NCBI RefSeq assembly: GCF_900106065.1
Contig: NZ_LT629796.1
Coordinates: forward strand, 4,805,501-4,869,500
Reading direction: 5' to 3'
DNA from: Pseudomonas mandelii
GTDB lineage: Bacteria; Pseudomonadota; Gammaproteobacteria; Pseudomonadales; Pseudomonadaceae
Length of the DNA stretch: 64,000 bases
Part shown: piece after piece, positions 7,088 to 15,593 of the stretch
Layout of the letters: each line of letters opens with the position of its first letter
Position numbering within the stretch: the stretch's first letter is position 1
The notes under the pieces: generated by a model
The model's input: only the letters and a program-made list of their open reading frames with translations
Database searches by the model: none
What the model was told of the DNA's origin: nothing
Translations under genes and position numbers: made by a program

Positions 7088-7942
7088 TCACTGCCAGAGT
7101 CTATTGGCATCGAATTCCAATTTAGCGGCTTTGAGCTCCCTCACCAGCTTTGTTTGCCAGCCATCAGCAGCGTCCATATCGGTATAGATGACGCCGTACA
7201 AGTCTGAAGGGATTTCCACATTACCTTTACGCAGCAGACAAACACGACCTCTGCCCAGCGTCCCAGCAAAGTAGCCCAGCTCGAAAATCACGTTCTGCCG
7301 TGCTCTAGCGTCCGAGGCCTCAGCCTTTACCGAACCACCCAGATCGTCAGGCGTTAATAACACCACAGCAAAGCCGACGTCTCCTGCCGAGTCCTCGAAT
7401 TTCTCAATGATAGTGCGGCCTTGATCGGGTTGCTCCTTGAGAATAATGGCCTCTAAGCCCAACTTTTCCAGGAAACGCGCAAGGCCCTGGAGTGCTGCCT
7501 CATCATGCCCGTGCACGACAAAAACCCGATTTGACGGCACTGCGGCAGCTTTCTCGGCTGACGAGCCGACTTCAATCGAATGCTCATGATCGACAAGGTC
7601 TGCTTCCAGGGCCAATTTAGCCTGTTTAAGCAGTGCGATAGCATTCCCGATATTTCGCCGGGTTGGTGTGGTGTAGTCCACTGGACTGCGTCTAATCGAC
7701 CCCCCGAAATAGTGAAGACTTGCCGCCCGTTCATAAAGGATAAAAGCCGAAGGCTTTTCCCCAAAGCACCTGTTTAGGGTGTCCGATATAGCGGCTTCCA
7801 ATGCCGTTAGCTCAGGGCTCCTACCGTTTACCAAAGCGTCGACATCGAATGCTTCAAGCTCCGTGATCCGAGCTTGAAGTCGAGCAATGCCCGTGTGAAT
7901 AGCGGCTGGATTAAGCCGCATTGGGGAGGACGGTCGAGCCAT
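7088..7942 (-). CDS. TIR-like predicted nucleotide-binding protein (copy B)
   Basis: A 284-residue protein related to copy A over its whole length. The N-terminal domain (GIARLQARITELEAFD, then a CFGEKPSAF stretch) precedes a TIR-like domain at residues 139-270 with VFVVHGHDE, GRTIIEKFE (candidate catalytic E180), VVLLTPDD, RQNVIFELGYFAG and IPSDLYGVIY. The two copies are clearly diverged, so the duplication is old or the genes came from two sources. The start is fixed by the upstream block shared with copy A (GAAAGGAT, then six bases to the ATG). Defence role is inferred. Confidence 0.8.
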   Translation of the reverse strand: MARPSSPMRLNPAAIHTGIARLQARITELEAFDVDALVNGRSPELTALEAAISDTLNRCFGEKPSAFILYERAASLHYFGGSIRRSPVDYTTPTRRNIGNAIALLKQAKLALEADLVDHEHSIEVGSSAEKAAAVPSNRVFVVHGHDEAALQGLARFLEKLGLEAIILKEQPDQGRTIIEKFEDSAGDVGFAVVLLTPDDLGGSVKAEASDARARQNVIFELGYFAGTLGRGRVCLLRKGNVEIPSDLYGVIYTDMDAADGWQTKLVRELKAAKLEFDANRLWQ

Positions 7943-7982
7943 CGGGTGTATCCTTTCTTATATGTGATAAAGGACATTATCA
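7943..7982 (-). promoter_or_regulatory. conserved upstream block of TIR-like copy B
   Basis: Reading toward the gene: TGATAATGTCCTTTATCA, then CATATAAGAAAGGAT and CACCCG before ATG. The front of copy A reads TGATAATGTCCTTCATCA, then CCTATAGGAAAGGAT and CATCCG before ATG. The first part is a palindrome, TGATAA-N6-TTATCA. Conservation far above that of the coding sequences suggests a shared regulator or RNA signal. Confidence 0.65.
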
Positions 7983-8064
7983 AACATTTGGAGACCACAG
8001 GTTAAGTGAGCTGAGCTTTCGCCATTTCCGGACAACAGTTAATGGTCGCCCCTGACGATATCCG

Positions 8065-8273
8065 TCACTCCGGCGTCAACATCGCCGCCAGTGTCATCTT
8101 GATGAATTCCTCATTGCGGTCGGCCGCCTCCAGGGCACCGCGCACGTTGTCGACCAGCTCAGTGCCCCCCGCTGCTCGACCTGATTTTTGAGCTCCAGGA
8201 TCGCGGCTTCTAGGGCGAGTTGGTTTTCATTGATCCTGAACAGGAGGGGAGGGCTCAGGTCAGCATGTGGCAT
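8065..8273 (-). pseudogene. small conserved protein, frameshifted in a G run
   Basis: Starts at ATG 8273 after a strong GGAGGA site and encodes MPHADLSPPLLFRINENQ, then LALEAAILELKNQVEQRG. At a G6 run (near 8165-8170) the frame is lost. In the frame one base away it continues TELVDNVRGALEAADRNEEF to a stop at 8065. The restored product (about 69 residues) has the same plan as the protein at 2583-2801. As at 465-727, the break is one missing base in a G run, so a sequencing error cannot be excluded. Confidence 0.6.
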
Positions 8274-8809
8274 CGAGAATCCTCCGTGAAGCATTCAGCG
8301 TAGCGGTTGAAGGTTGAGCAGGTGACTTACTGCTTCCCTTCGTCAGCAAGGACGGCTCTCCAGTACTCCAAACAAAAAACCGGTAGTGCCCATGACAGGC
8401 CTGTCTTACCGACTGCTTAAAAGTTGCTACAAGAAGAAGCGATAAACTGGGATGGGCTAGGCACGCTGCGGCTGCGGTGGATGGCTACATCCAATCCATC
8501 ATCGGCGCCACGGAGAAACGGCGGGAGAGCGGGGCGGGTGTGGCGGTGATTGGGGGCATTGGGGGTCTGGAATCGATGGGGCTGGGAGGTGGGAGGTGGG
8601 AGAGTTTATCAGGAATGGGCTTTTGAGGTGGAGACGAGTCTTACTGGGGTGGCGTTGCAGCAGAACAGAGCGCCTTTTTTGCCTCAAGAAACCGCCTTGG
8701 CTGAACCAATCCTGTCGCCCAGCCAAGTTTCATAATGTCTGACGAATTAGCGTCCTAGGATGAGGCGTAGTCGAACTGCCACGCTTCCAGCCCCCCAGGA
8801 ACCTGAAAG
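8274..8809. other. gene-free stretch at the right edge of the accessory block
   Basis: About 536 bases. A frame around 8443-8620 reads KLGWARHAAAAVDGYIQSII and could be the tail of a lost gene, but it has no start. A palindrome GACAGGCCTGTC sits at 8392-8403 between CGGTA and TACCG. The segment 8510-8620 is G-rich and low in complexity. No feature can be firmly supported. Confidence 0.4.
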
Positions 8810-9010
8810 ATGATCTCAAATCTCTTCAAAGTCATGATGATCACCAGTGCCTTGCTGTTAAGCGCCTGCTCAGGCGTCAGCACCAGCACCTGTTTTTCAG
8901 ATGGCTGCCGATCGTTCGATGGCCATGGCGCCAACAAGTTGAACCTTGGCGGAAGCGCTATCGGTAGCAATTTCAGCGAGTACAGCTCAGGGTTGCTCCG
9001 CGACGACTAA
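8810..9010 (+). CDS. small lipoprotein
   Basis: A 66-residue protein with a lipoprotein signal: ATG, basic residue, hydrophobic run and lipobox LLSAC with Cys20. The mature part is about 47 residues, Gly/Ser-rich, with two more cysteines. It is probably lipid-anchored in the envelope. An alternative start is the Met at 8834. A hairpin follows the stop. No function is known to me. Confidence 0.6.
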   Translation: MISNLFKVMMITSALLLSACSGVSTSTCFSDGCRSFDGHGANKLNLGGSAIGSNFSEYSSGLLRDD

Positions 9011-9018
9011 GGCGTAAT

Positions 9019-9048
9019 GCCCCCGACGGAAGATGTTTCCGTCGGGGC
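9019..9048 (+). terminator. hairpin after the small lipoprotein gene
   Basis: CCCCGACGGAA pairs with TTCCGTCGGGG around a short loop. The T tail is weak, but the position just after the stop supports a terminator. Confidence 0.55.
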
Positions 9049-9143
9049 GCGTTGTTACCTGATGTACCGCGAGTGCTGAATGAGGGACTGTTTCTCAGCT
9101 GGACGCGGCTTCGCCAGCGCTTGCGTGGAACGATGTGTGGCGG

Positions 9144-9935
9144 TTATTTGGGGGCGGGCGTTGCTATCCACTCGCTCAGGACTTTCTGATAGTTACCTGT
9201 CACCTTGGCCAGGTGCAGCCATTGGTCGACGTATAATTTCCAGGTCATGTCATCGCGGGGCAGCAAGTAAGCCTTCTCGCCGTACTGCATGAACTGGCTC
9301 GGGTTAACCGCGCACAACCCGGGTTTAAGTTTCTGCTGATACAACGCTTCCGATGCATCGGTAATCATCACGTCAGCCCTCTTATCCAGCAGCTCCTGGA
9401 AGATCGTCACGTTGTCGTGAAGGCTCAATTGCGCCTTGGGCAGAAACGCGTGGACAAACGCTTCGTTGGTGCCACCGGCCGGTTCAACCAAGCGAACCGA
9501 AGGCTGGTTGATTTGTTCGACGGTCTGGTACAGGGCCTGATCTTCGCAGCGCACTAACGGGATTTTGCCGTCGACATCCAGTGTGGTACTGAAGAAGGCT
9601 TTTTTCTGGCGTTCCAGGGTGACCGAGATGCCGCCGACGCCGATGTCGCACTTGCCGGCCAGCATGTCGGGCATCAGCGTTTTCCACGTGGTCTGCACCC
9701 ACTCAACCTTGACGCCGAGGCTGTCGGCCAATGTGCGGGCCATGGCGATGTCGATCCCCGAGTACTCGCCGTTCTCGGCTTTGGAGGTATAGGGTTTGTA
9801 GTCGCCCGTCGTACACACGCGCAGTTGGTTTTGCTGGATGATGCTGTCCAGATGCGAAGGGCCGTCCTGTGCCTGAGCGCCGAAGGATAGAGCGAGCAGG
9901 CCACCGAGCATCATTGTGCATTTTATGGTTTTCAT
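9144..9935 (-). CDS. pheC: cyclohexadienyl dehydratase / periplasmic solute-binding protein
   Basis: A 263-residue secreted protein with a signal peptide ending near AQAQD. The body has the solute-binding fold: RVCTTGDYKPYTSK, GIDIAMARTLADSLG, DIGVGGISVTLERQ, GGTNEAFV, ADVMITDASEALYQ and EKAYLLPRDD. This order matches Pseudomonas PheC, the periplasmic enzyme that converts prephenate to phenylpyruvate and arogenate to phenylalanine. Many related proteins are amino-acid-binding proteins, so the catalytic assignment is strong but not certain. It lies beyond the terminator of the copper operon and has its own promoter. Confidence 0.75.
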   Translation of the reverse strand: MKTIKCTMMLGGLLALSFGAQAQDGPSHLDSIIQQNQLRVCTTGDYKPYTSKAENGEYSGIDIAMARTLADSLGVKVEWVQTTWKTLMPDMLAGKCDIGVGGISVTLERQKKAFFSTTLDVDGKIPLVRCEDQALYQTVEQINQPSVRLVEPAGGTNEAFVHAFLPKAQLSLHDNVTIFQELLDKRADVMITDASEALYQQKLKPGLCAVNPSQFMQYGEKAYLLPRDDMTWKLYVDQWLHLAKVTGNYQKVLSEWIATPAPK

Positions 9936-10011
9936 TTTTGGCGGGCTTTTATCCGGGTGGGTTAGAAAAAGTGGAGTGTAGTGAAACAGTTTCCCGGCTG
10001 CTATCCACGAC

Positions 10012-10040
10012 GAAAAAGGGCGCTCATTGTGGGAGCGCCC
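10012..10040 (-). terminator. rho-independent terminator of the copper operon
   Basis: On the minus strand GGGCGCTC pairs with GAGCGCCC (7-base loop), followed by TTTTT. It lies after the HMA-protein gene, the last gene of the copper cluster. Confidence 0.8.
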
Positions 10041-10095
10041 ATTGTTGTGTTTGCAAAATGCGGTCTGGCCTCGATGTCATCCTGGCCGTTCGGAC

Positions 10096-10365
10096 TCAGT
10101 GACAGCAGCAACTGGAGCCGCCGCACCCCGACTTTTTCTCGACGCTTTGGGGGCGTTCACCCTTCAACACGCTTGCTGGATACCCTGCCTCATTCAGTGC
10201 CGATAACAGGACATCGCTGTCGATGTCCCCGGTCACTTTGACCCGGCCAGACGCCAGGTCGACAGTCACTTCACCAACCCCGGCCAGTGGCAGCAACGCC
10301 GCGTTGACGTGTTTGACGCAACTGCCGCAGCTCATGCCTTCGACTTGCAATTCTGTACCGTTCAT
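10096..10365 (-). CDS. heavy-metal-associated (CopZ-like) copper chaperone
   Basis: An 89-residue cytosolic protein. The HMA fold carries the copper-binding motif GMSCGSC (C13 and C16), and VTVDLASGRVKVTGD with a final AGYPASVL complete the domain. A Cys/His-rich tail, CGGSSCCCH, adds extra ligands and is unusual for a simple chaperone. I chose the start at 10365 because GAGGT lies in front of it; a longer frame to 10446 lacks support. It is the last gene of the copper cluster and probably carries Cu(I) in the cytoplasm. Confidence 0.8.
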   Translation of the reverse strand: MNGTELQVEGMSCGSCVKHVNAALLPLAGVGEVTVDLASGRVKVTGDIDSDVLLSALNEAGYPASVLKGERPQSVEKKSGCGGSSCCCH

Positions 10366-10463
10366 TGCGTAAACCTCTTTCGCCATGAGTGGCGGTGGTG
10401 TGATGACAGGGTTCGATGGTTGACCTTGCCACGATGGCAAGGTCAAGTGCTTCTTTCAGGCGG

Positions 10464-10886
10464 TTACTGCGCCATCGGCATCTTCATCATGCTCGACTGC
10501 TGTTCCATCATTTTCATCATCATGTCCATCATCTGTTCTGAGTGGTTCTTGTCGCCGGACATGCCTTTGCCCATACCCATACCCATGCCCATGCCCATGC
10601 CTTGGCAATGGTTGTGCATCATGCCCATGCTGTCCTTCATCGTGGCCATGCCTTCTTGCATGGCGGCCTGGCGTTCGGCCGGGGTTTTGGCGGCGATCAT
10701 TTTTTCGTGGGCCGCCTGCATTTTTTCCATCTGTTCGCTCATGGCCTTGTTTTGCGTGGTGGTGGCGGCGGTGGCGGTGGCCGGTGTGGTTGGCGGTGTG
10801 TCGGGTTGATGCTCCTCGACGGCCATAGCAACCAATGGGCTACTGATGAGCAGTGCGGCGACGAGTGCTTTGAAGTGCGTATGCAT
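10464..10886 (-). CDS. secreted Met/His-rich protein, copper cluster
   Basis: A 140-residue protein with a signal peptide (MHTHFKALVAALLISSPLVA). The mature part has a Pro/Thr-rich linker, a helix with EKMQAAHEKM, and a run of five GM pairs followed by Met-rich helices ending MMDMMMKMMEQQ. Met and His clusters bind Cu(I) in periplasmic copper proteins. The gene lies in the copABCD cluster, which supports a role as a copper-binding sponge. No catalytic motif is visible. Confidence 0.7.
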   Translation of the reverse strand: MHTHFKALVAALLISSPLVAMAVEEHQPDTPPTTPATATAATTTQNKAMSEQMEKMQAAHEKMIAAKTPAERQAAMQEGMATMKDSMGMMHNHCQGMGMGMGMGMGKGMSGDKNHSEQMMDMMMKMMEQQSSMMKMPMAQ

Positions 10887-10990
10887 GGCAATCTCCAGTG
10901 AGTCAGGGACGTACAGGAACTATTGAGCCGCGCTAAAGAGGCGAAGCCAAAGGAGGGGCGGCCGGAACTCCGGACGCTCGGAGAATGGTT

Positions 10991-11383
10991 TTAATCGTTG
11001 AAGCGAACGAAGCGCAGGCGCGCTGGCGGCCGGGGTGGCGCCGGTCGGTGTAAGGTGAGAAACGCGAACGGAGTCTGGGAGCGGACACTCAGAATCAGCG
11101 CAGGCAGCAGAAACAGGACGGCCCAAAGGGCGTGTTCGAAGGTGGGCAAGGTCTGTGCGGGGGGCAGTGCTGTGGCGCTGTGTTCGCAGTATTGCAGGCA
11201 GCTGCTGGCATGCTGCTCATGACTATTGTCATGGCCAGCGCTGCTGGTGATTTCATGGGCGGCGTTCAGATCATGGGGGGGCAGGCTAAGACAACCCTGG
11301 CTCGCCGCTACCGCAAAGGCTAACAGCCACAGTGCGAGCACTTGGCGGATCAGCAGCGGTAGATGGGTGCGGAGCCCGTGCAT
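10991..11383 (-). CDS. His/Cys-containing small membrane protein, copper cluster
   Basis: A 130-residue protein with an N-terminal hydrophobic segment (residues 10-30), a periplasmic loop rich in His and Cys (GHDNSHEQHASSCLQYCEHS), and a second hydrophobic segment (about 83-102). The layout resembles DUF2946-type proteins found in copper loci. It lies downstream of copD on the same strand. Metal handling is inferred from composition and neighbours. Confidence 0.6.
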   Translation of the reverse strand: MHGLRTHLPLLIRQVLALWLLAFAVAASQGCLSLPPHDLNAAHEITSSAGHDNSHEQHASSCLQYCEHSATALPPAQTLPTFEHALWAVLFLLPALILSVRSQTPFAFLTLHRPAPPRPPARLRFVRFND

Positions 11384-11468
11384 GTCTGGTATCCGATCTG
11401 AGGGTTATTTTGAGCGTAGCCCTGTGTAGGGGGCTGTCGTTGATCTATATCAAGTGGCGCCCTTTACG

Positions 11469-12404
11469 TTACTCCGCGGCCATTTCCATCTCTGGACTCA
11501 ACGTCCCCAGCCAGGCCACCAGCCCAACAATCAGAACGGCCGCAGCCAACTCCAACACCACACTGCGCCGCAGTGCATTCGCCGCTACCCAATACTGCCC
11601 GTTGCGCAACGACCTCTGCAAAAACGGTCCAAGGTGAAACCGGTTCAACGCGGCGAGCACCAGCATCCCTGCAAACAAGGTGACTTTGATAAACAGCAAA
11701 ATCCCGTAGGTGCTTAGAAATAAGTCATCAAGCTCCAGCCCAACGATGAAGAGGTAGTTCACAACACCCGTGACGGTGATGACGACCACAATCAACGCGC
11801 CCACCAGTTCAAACCTTGTCACTGCGCGGGCCAGCAGCCGGATGCGCTCTTCGGTTTGCAGAACATTGGCTTTCGCCATCAACGCAAGCGCCACTAGCGC
11901 TCCCAGCCACACTCCTGCGGCCAGCAAGTGCAGGATGTCGGTGGTGAAATGCCAGACACGGCGGATGCCTTCATCCATCGCGCCATGTCCGTTCCAGGCG
12001 AGAGAGGAGAGGGCGATACCGCCAGCAATCGTCGCAACCAGCAAGCCAACGCCAGGGGCACGATGATTGAGCATCACCGCCAATCCACCAACAACCAGTG
12101 CGACGATACGCACGACCCAAGCCAGGCCCATGTCCGTTTCCAACACCATCATCTCGAGGTGTGGACGTAACTCGGCAAAGGCCGTTTCACCGCTCATGGC
12201 GCTCGCCATCACTACCATGCTCGCAATAGACAACAGCAACCCAAGCGCCGCCGTTCCCGCCAGCATCAACCGAAACGGCAACACCGCGCCCGACACGCGT
12301 TCCCGCCCTTTAAGGCTGTACAACCCAAACAGCGGCAAGCCCAACAGCAGCATCAAATCCACATACAAGCCAAACCGCAGGGCAATGCCGATCGAGTCGC
12401 TCAT
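11469..12404 (-). CDS. copD: copper resistance membrane protein CopD
   Basis: A 311-residue inner-membrane protein with about eight hydrophobic segments. Conserved His-containing spans such as WNGHGAM and VWHFTTDILHLLAAGVWLG mark the CopD family, which is thought to move copper across the inner membrane together with CopC. The gene follows copC with three bases between stop and start. Confidence 0.85.
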   Translation of the reverse strand: MSDSIGIALRFGLYVDLMLLLGLPLFGLYSLKGRERVSGAVLPFRLMLAGTAALGLLLSIASMVVMASAMSGETAFAELRPHLEMMVLETDMGLAWVVRIVALVVGGLAVMLNHRAPGVGLLVATIAGGIALSSLAWNGHGAMDEGIRRVWHFTTDILHLLAAGVWLGALVALALMAKANVLQTEERIRLLARAVTRFELVGALIVVVITVTGVVNYLFIVGLELDDLFLSTYGILLFIKVTLFAGMLVLAALNRFHLGPFLQRSLRNGQYWVAANALRRSVVLELAAAVLIVGLVAWLGTLSPEMEMAAE

Positions 12405-12407
12405 TCA

Positions 12408-12779
12408 TCACTTCACTTTGAACGTAACATTGCCGGTAATCGGGTGAGTGTCCGAAGACACCGCGCGCCATTCGACTTTGTAGGTGCCGATGGGCAGTGG
12501 CGAAAGCGGGGTGATGACCATGGTTTTCGGGTCGCCGCCGCCGGAGACTTTGGCTTTCATCGGCATGGGGGCGTGGGCCATGCCGGGCATTTCGGTCATG
12601 ACCAGTTTCGCGCCGGAAAACTGGGTCATGAGATTTTCGGAAAAGTGCAGTTCGATTTTGGCGGGTGCTGCGCCGACTGCACCTTCAGCGGGGGTGGAGG
12701 ACAGTAATTTCGGGTGGGCTTGAGCGAATGTGCTCAGCAGCAGTCCCAGGGCAACAACGGTGGTTTTGATCATGCGCAT
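12408..12779 (-). CDS. copC: periplasmic copper-binding protein CopC
   Basis: A 123-residue protein with a signal peptide ending at QAHP. The mature N-terminus begins with His, as in CopC, where it is a Cu(II) ligand. The Met-rich loop MPGMAHAPMPMKAK and the final SSDTHPITGNVTFKVK carry the other ligands. I chose the start at 12779 because AAGAGG lies six bases in front of it. It stands in the order copA-copB-copC-copD. Confidence 0.88.
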   Translation of the reverse strand: MRMIKTTVVALGLLLSTFAQAHPKLLSSTPAEGAVGAAPAKIELHFSENLMTQFSGAKLVMTEMPGMAHAPMPMKAKVSGGGDPKTMVITPLSPLPIGTYKVEWRAVSSDTHPITGNVTFKVK

Positions 12780-12835
12780 GCGAGGCCTCTTACCGTTTTC
12801 AACGGTTGGTTTTTGGTTTTTTTGAGTTGAAGCGT

Positions 12836-13723
12836 TTAAAACCACAGCCGAACGCCGAGGACCAGGCGCGCTTCACTGCGATCCTCACCTTCATCGTTGG
12901 CGTAATCGGCGGTTTTGCCGTAAGTGCGGTTCCAGGTCACGCCAATATAGGGCGCGAACTCCCGGCGGATTTCGTAGCGCAGCCGCAGGCCGGCCTCGGT
13001 GTTGGATAAGCCGGAGCCGATACCCCGCTGTGGATCGTTTTTGCCGTAAAAGTTGAGTTCGGCGGTCGGCTGCAGAATCAGCCGATTGGTCAACAGGATG
13101 TCGTAGTCGCCTTCCAGTCGTGCAGCGGTTTGGCCGCCCTCACCGATGAAGGCCGTGGCTTCGGTTTCAAAGTTGTAAAGCGCCATGCCTTGCACACCGA
13201 AGGCGGCCCAGGTTTGTGGGGCACCGGGTTTGAAATCCTGGCGCACGCCACTCACCACGTCCCACCATGGGGAGATCGCATGGCCCCACAGGGCCTGGAT
13301 TTCGGCGTCTTCGGTCTTGCCGTTGGTGCGTTCGCCTTCGGAGCGCAGCCACAGGCGGTCGATGTCACCGCCGATCCAGCCTGACAGATCCCAGGCCAGG
13401 ACGCTGCCGTTGTCCGCGTCCTGCCATTCGAGTTTGTCGGCAAGGAAATAATAGTTGAGTGCGGTGTCATGCACGCCGTGGCCGGTCGGGCTGGCATACA
13501 CGGCGGCGCGGTCGGCGTCGGTCAGCGTCGGGATCGGCGTGCGGCTTTCAGTCGGTGCGGCGGGCTGCATCTGGCCGTCATCCATGCTTTGCATCTGGCT
13601 GTGGTCCATGCCGGTCATCTGGCTATGGTCCATACCCTGCATGTCGTCAGTGGCGGCCATTGCCGAAGAGAGCGTCAGGCCCGCGGTCACGAGTGCTAAA
13701 GATATTTGAGTCAATCGGGTCAT
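12836..13723 (-). CDS. copB: outer-membrane copper resistance protein CopB
   Basis: A 295-residue protein with a signal peptide ending near AMAATDD. The mature N-terminus has repeated MDHSQM units, a Met/His copper-binding tail typical of CopB. The rest is a beta-barrel with a terminal LVLGVRLWF, ending in Phe as outer-membrane proteins do. The start at 13723 lies ten bases after the copA stop; a longer upstream frame would overlap copA and is rejected. Confidence 0.85.
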   Translation of the reverse strand: MTRLTQISLALVTAGLTLSSAMAATDDMQGMDHSQMTGMDHSQMQSMDDGQMQPAAPTESRTPIPTLTDADRAAVYASPTGHGVHDTALNYYFLADKLEWQDADNGSVLAWDLSGWIGGDIDRLWLRSEGERTNGKTEDAEIQALWGHAISPWWDVVSGVRQDFKPGAPQTWAAFGVQGMALYNFETEATAFIGEGGQTAARLEGDYDILLTNRLILQPTAELNFYGKNDPQRGIGSGLSNTEAGLRLRYEIRREFAPYIGVTWNRTYGKTADYANDEGEDRSEARLVLGVRLWF

Positions 13724-13733
13724 GGGATGCGCC

Positions 13734-15434
13734 TCATTCTTCCACGCGAACTTCACGGAACATGCCCATTTCCATGTGGTACAGGAGATGGCAGTGATAG
13801 GCCCAGCGGCCGAGCGCATCGGCGGTGACCCGATAGCTGCGCCGGGAGCCGGGCGGCATGTCGATGGTGTGTTTGCGCACCATGAACTCGCCATTCTCGT
13901 CTTCGAGGTCGCTCCACATGCCGTGCAGGTGAATGGGATGGGTCATCATCGTGTCGTTGACCAGCACAATCCGGACGCGCTCGCCGTACTTGAGGCGCAG
14001 CGGCTCGGCGTCCGCGAATTTCACGCCGTTGAACGACCAGGCGAATTTCTCCATGTGGCCGGTGAGGTGCAGCTCAATGGTGCGGCCGGGTTCGCGGCCG
14101 TCCGGGTCTTCGAAGGTGCTGCGCAGGTCGGAATAGGTCAGGACTCGGCGTCCGTTGTTGCGCAGGCCCAGTCCGGGATCGTCGAGCTTGGGCGAGGTGG
14201 ACATGGCTTGCATGTCCACCAGCGGGTTGTCCTTTTCCGTCTCTGGATGAGACTGCATGCCGGCCATGCTGCTGTGATCCATGCCTGCCATATCGCCCAT
14301 GCTGCTGTGGTCCATGCCGCCCATGCCCATGTCATCCATGGTCACTAACGGTCGAGGGTCCAGGGCCGGGATCGGCGCCAACAAACCTGGCTTCGTTGCC
14401 AGCGTACCCCGTGCAAAACCCGTGCGATCCATCGATTGCGCGAACAGCGTGTAAGCCGCTTCGGTCGGCTCGACAATCACGTCAAACGTCTCTGCCACTG
14501 CGATGCGAAACTCGTCGACGCTCACCGGTTTGATGTGCAAACCGTCGGCTGCGACTACCGTCATTTTCAACCCGGGGATGCGCACGTCGAAGTAGCTCAT
14601 GGCGGAGCCATTGATAAACCGCAGCCGCAGCTTCTCGCCGGGGCGGAATACACCGGTCCAGTTCATATCCGGCGCCTGGCCGTTCATCAGGTAGGTGTAA
14701 GTGGCGCCGCTGACGTCGGCGATGTCCGTGGGGTTCATCTTCATCTCGGCCCACATCGTTCGATCCGCGACGGTGGCTCCCCAACCTTTTTCGCTGACGT
14801 CATGGATGAAATCACCCACGGTACGCTTGTTGTAGTTGTAGTAATCCGACTGCTTTTTCAGCGTCTTCATCAGGCCGACGGCGGTTTCGTCGGTCCAGTC
14901 GGTCAGCATCACCACGTAATCGCGGTCGTACTGGAATGGCTCTGGCTCCTTGGCATCGATGACCAGCGGGCCGTAAACGCCGGACTGTTCCTGAAAGCCC
15001 GAATGGCTGTGATACCAGTAGGTGCCATTCTGCCGGACTGTGAATTGGTAGACGTACAGGCCGCCCGGTTCGATGCCGTGAAAACTCAGGCCCGGTACGC
15101 CGTCCATGTTGGCCGGCAGCAAGATGCCGTGCCAGTGAATGGACGTGTCGACTTTGAGCTTGTTCCTCACCCGCAACGTCACCGTGTCGCCTTCGCGCCA
15201 GCGCAGCAGCGGGCCGGGAATGCCGCCGTTGATGGCCATGGCGGTGCGCGGGTTGCCGGTGATGTTGACCGGGGTTTCGCCGATCGACAGATCGAAGTCG
15301 ATGCCCGTCAACACCTGAGGTTCGCCAGGGCTGGTGATTGCCCAGACCGGCGTGCGCCATAAGCCGAGGCCGCCCAGCAGTCCGCCTGCGGCCAGCCCTT
15401 TCACGAAGGTGCGTCTTGTAGTGTTGGAATGCAT
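13734..15434 (-). CDS. copA: multicopper oxidase CopA
   Basis: A 566-residue periplasmic oxidase with a twin-arginine signal ([13 protein letters not shown]). The copper-ligand motifs are in order: [17 protein letters not shown], then HPIHLHGMW and [16 protein letters not shown] near the C-terminus. A Met-rich insert of MDHSSM repeats lies near residues 365-395 and binds extra copper. It opens the copABCD operon and probably oxidises Cu(I) in the periplasm. Confidence 0.92.
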   Translation of the reverse strand: MHSNTTRRTFVKGLAAGGLLGGLGLWRTPVWAITSPGEPQVLTGIDFDLSIGETPVNITGNPRTAMAINGGIPGPLLRWREGDTVTLRVRNKLKVDTSIHWHGILLPANMDGVPGLSFHGIEPGGLYVYQFTVRQNGTYWYHSHSGFQEQSGVYGPLVIDAKEPEPFQYDRDYVVMLTDWTDETAVGLMKTLKKQSDYYNYNKRTVGDFIHDVSEKGWGATVADRTMWAEMKMNPTDIADVSGATYTYLMNGQAPDMNWTGVFRPGEKLRLRFINGSAMSYFDVRIPGLKMTVVAADGLHIKPVSVDEFRIAVAETFDVIVEPTEAAYTLFAQSMDRTGFARGTLATKPGLLAPIPALDPRPLVTMDDMGMGGMDHSSMGDMAGMDHSSMAGMQSHPETEKDNPLVDMQAMSTSPKLDDPGLGLRNNGRRVLTYSDLRSTFEDPDGREPGRTIELHLTGHMEKFAWSFNGVKFADAEPLRLKYGERVRIVLVNDTMMTHPIHLHGMWSDLEDENGEFMVRKHTIDMPPGSRRSYRVTADALGRWAYHCHLLYHMEMGMFREVRVEE

Positions 15435-15517
15435 GCCGTTGTGTTCCCTGTCCGTCAGCTTGGAGCTAGCTTGACGATGAGGCTAACGAGCGGTGCCTTT
15501 CAGAAGGCTGAGGCTGA

Positions 15518-15533
15518 GATTACAGTTTTGACA
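15518..15533 (-). promoter_or_regulatory. putative CopR-type cop box
   Basis: On the minus strand TGTCAAAACTGTAATC lies about 85 bases upstream of copA. It resembles cop boxes bound by CopR-type response regulators in Pseudomonas copper loci. No copRS genes are in the window. Confidence 0.45.
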
Positions 15534-15593
15534 GTTTCACCGATGTAGGCGCGGTGAAGCAGGAGGGAGGCGCCACTGGACGGGCGCCTATTC

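Noticed and set aside
10542..10901. A plus-strand His-rich frame (repeated HTHTHAHAHA-like residues) opposite the Met-rich protein
   Set aside because: It mirrors the GM repeats of the real gene; it has no ribosome-binding site, and the minus-strand protein has a good signal peptide.
13724..13894. An extended N-terminus for CopB reaching back to 13894
   Set aside because: It would overlap the end of copA and read it out of frame; the proper signal peptide begins at 13723.
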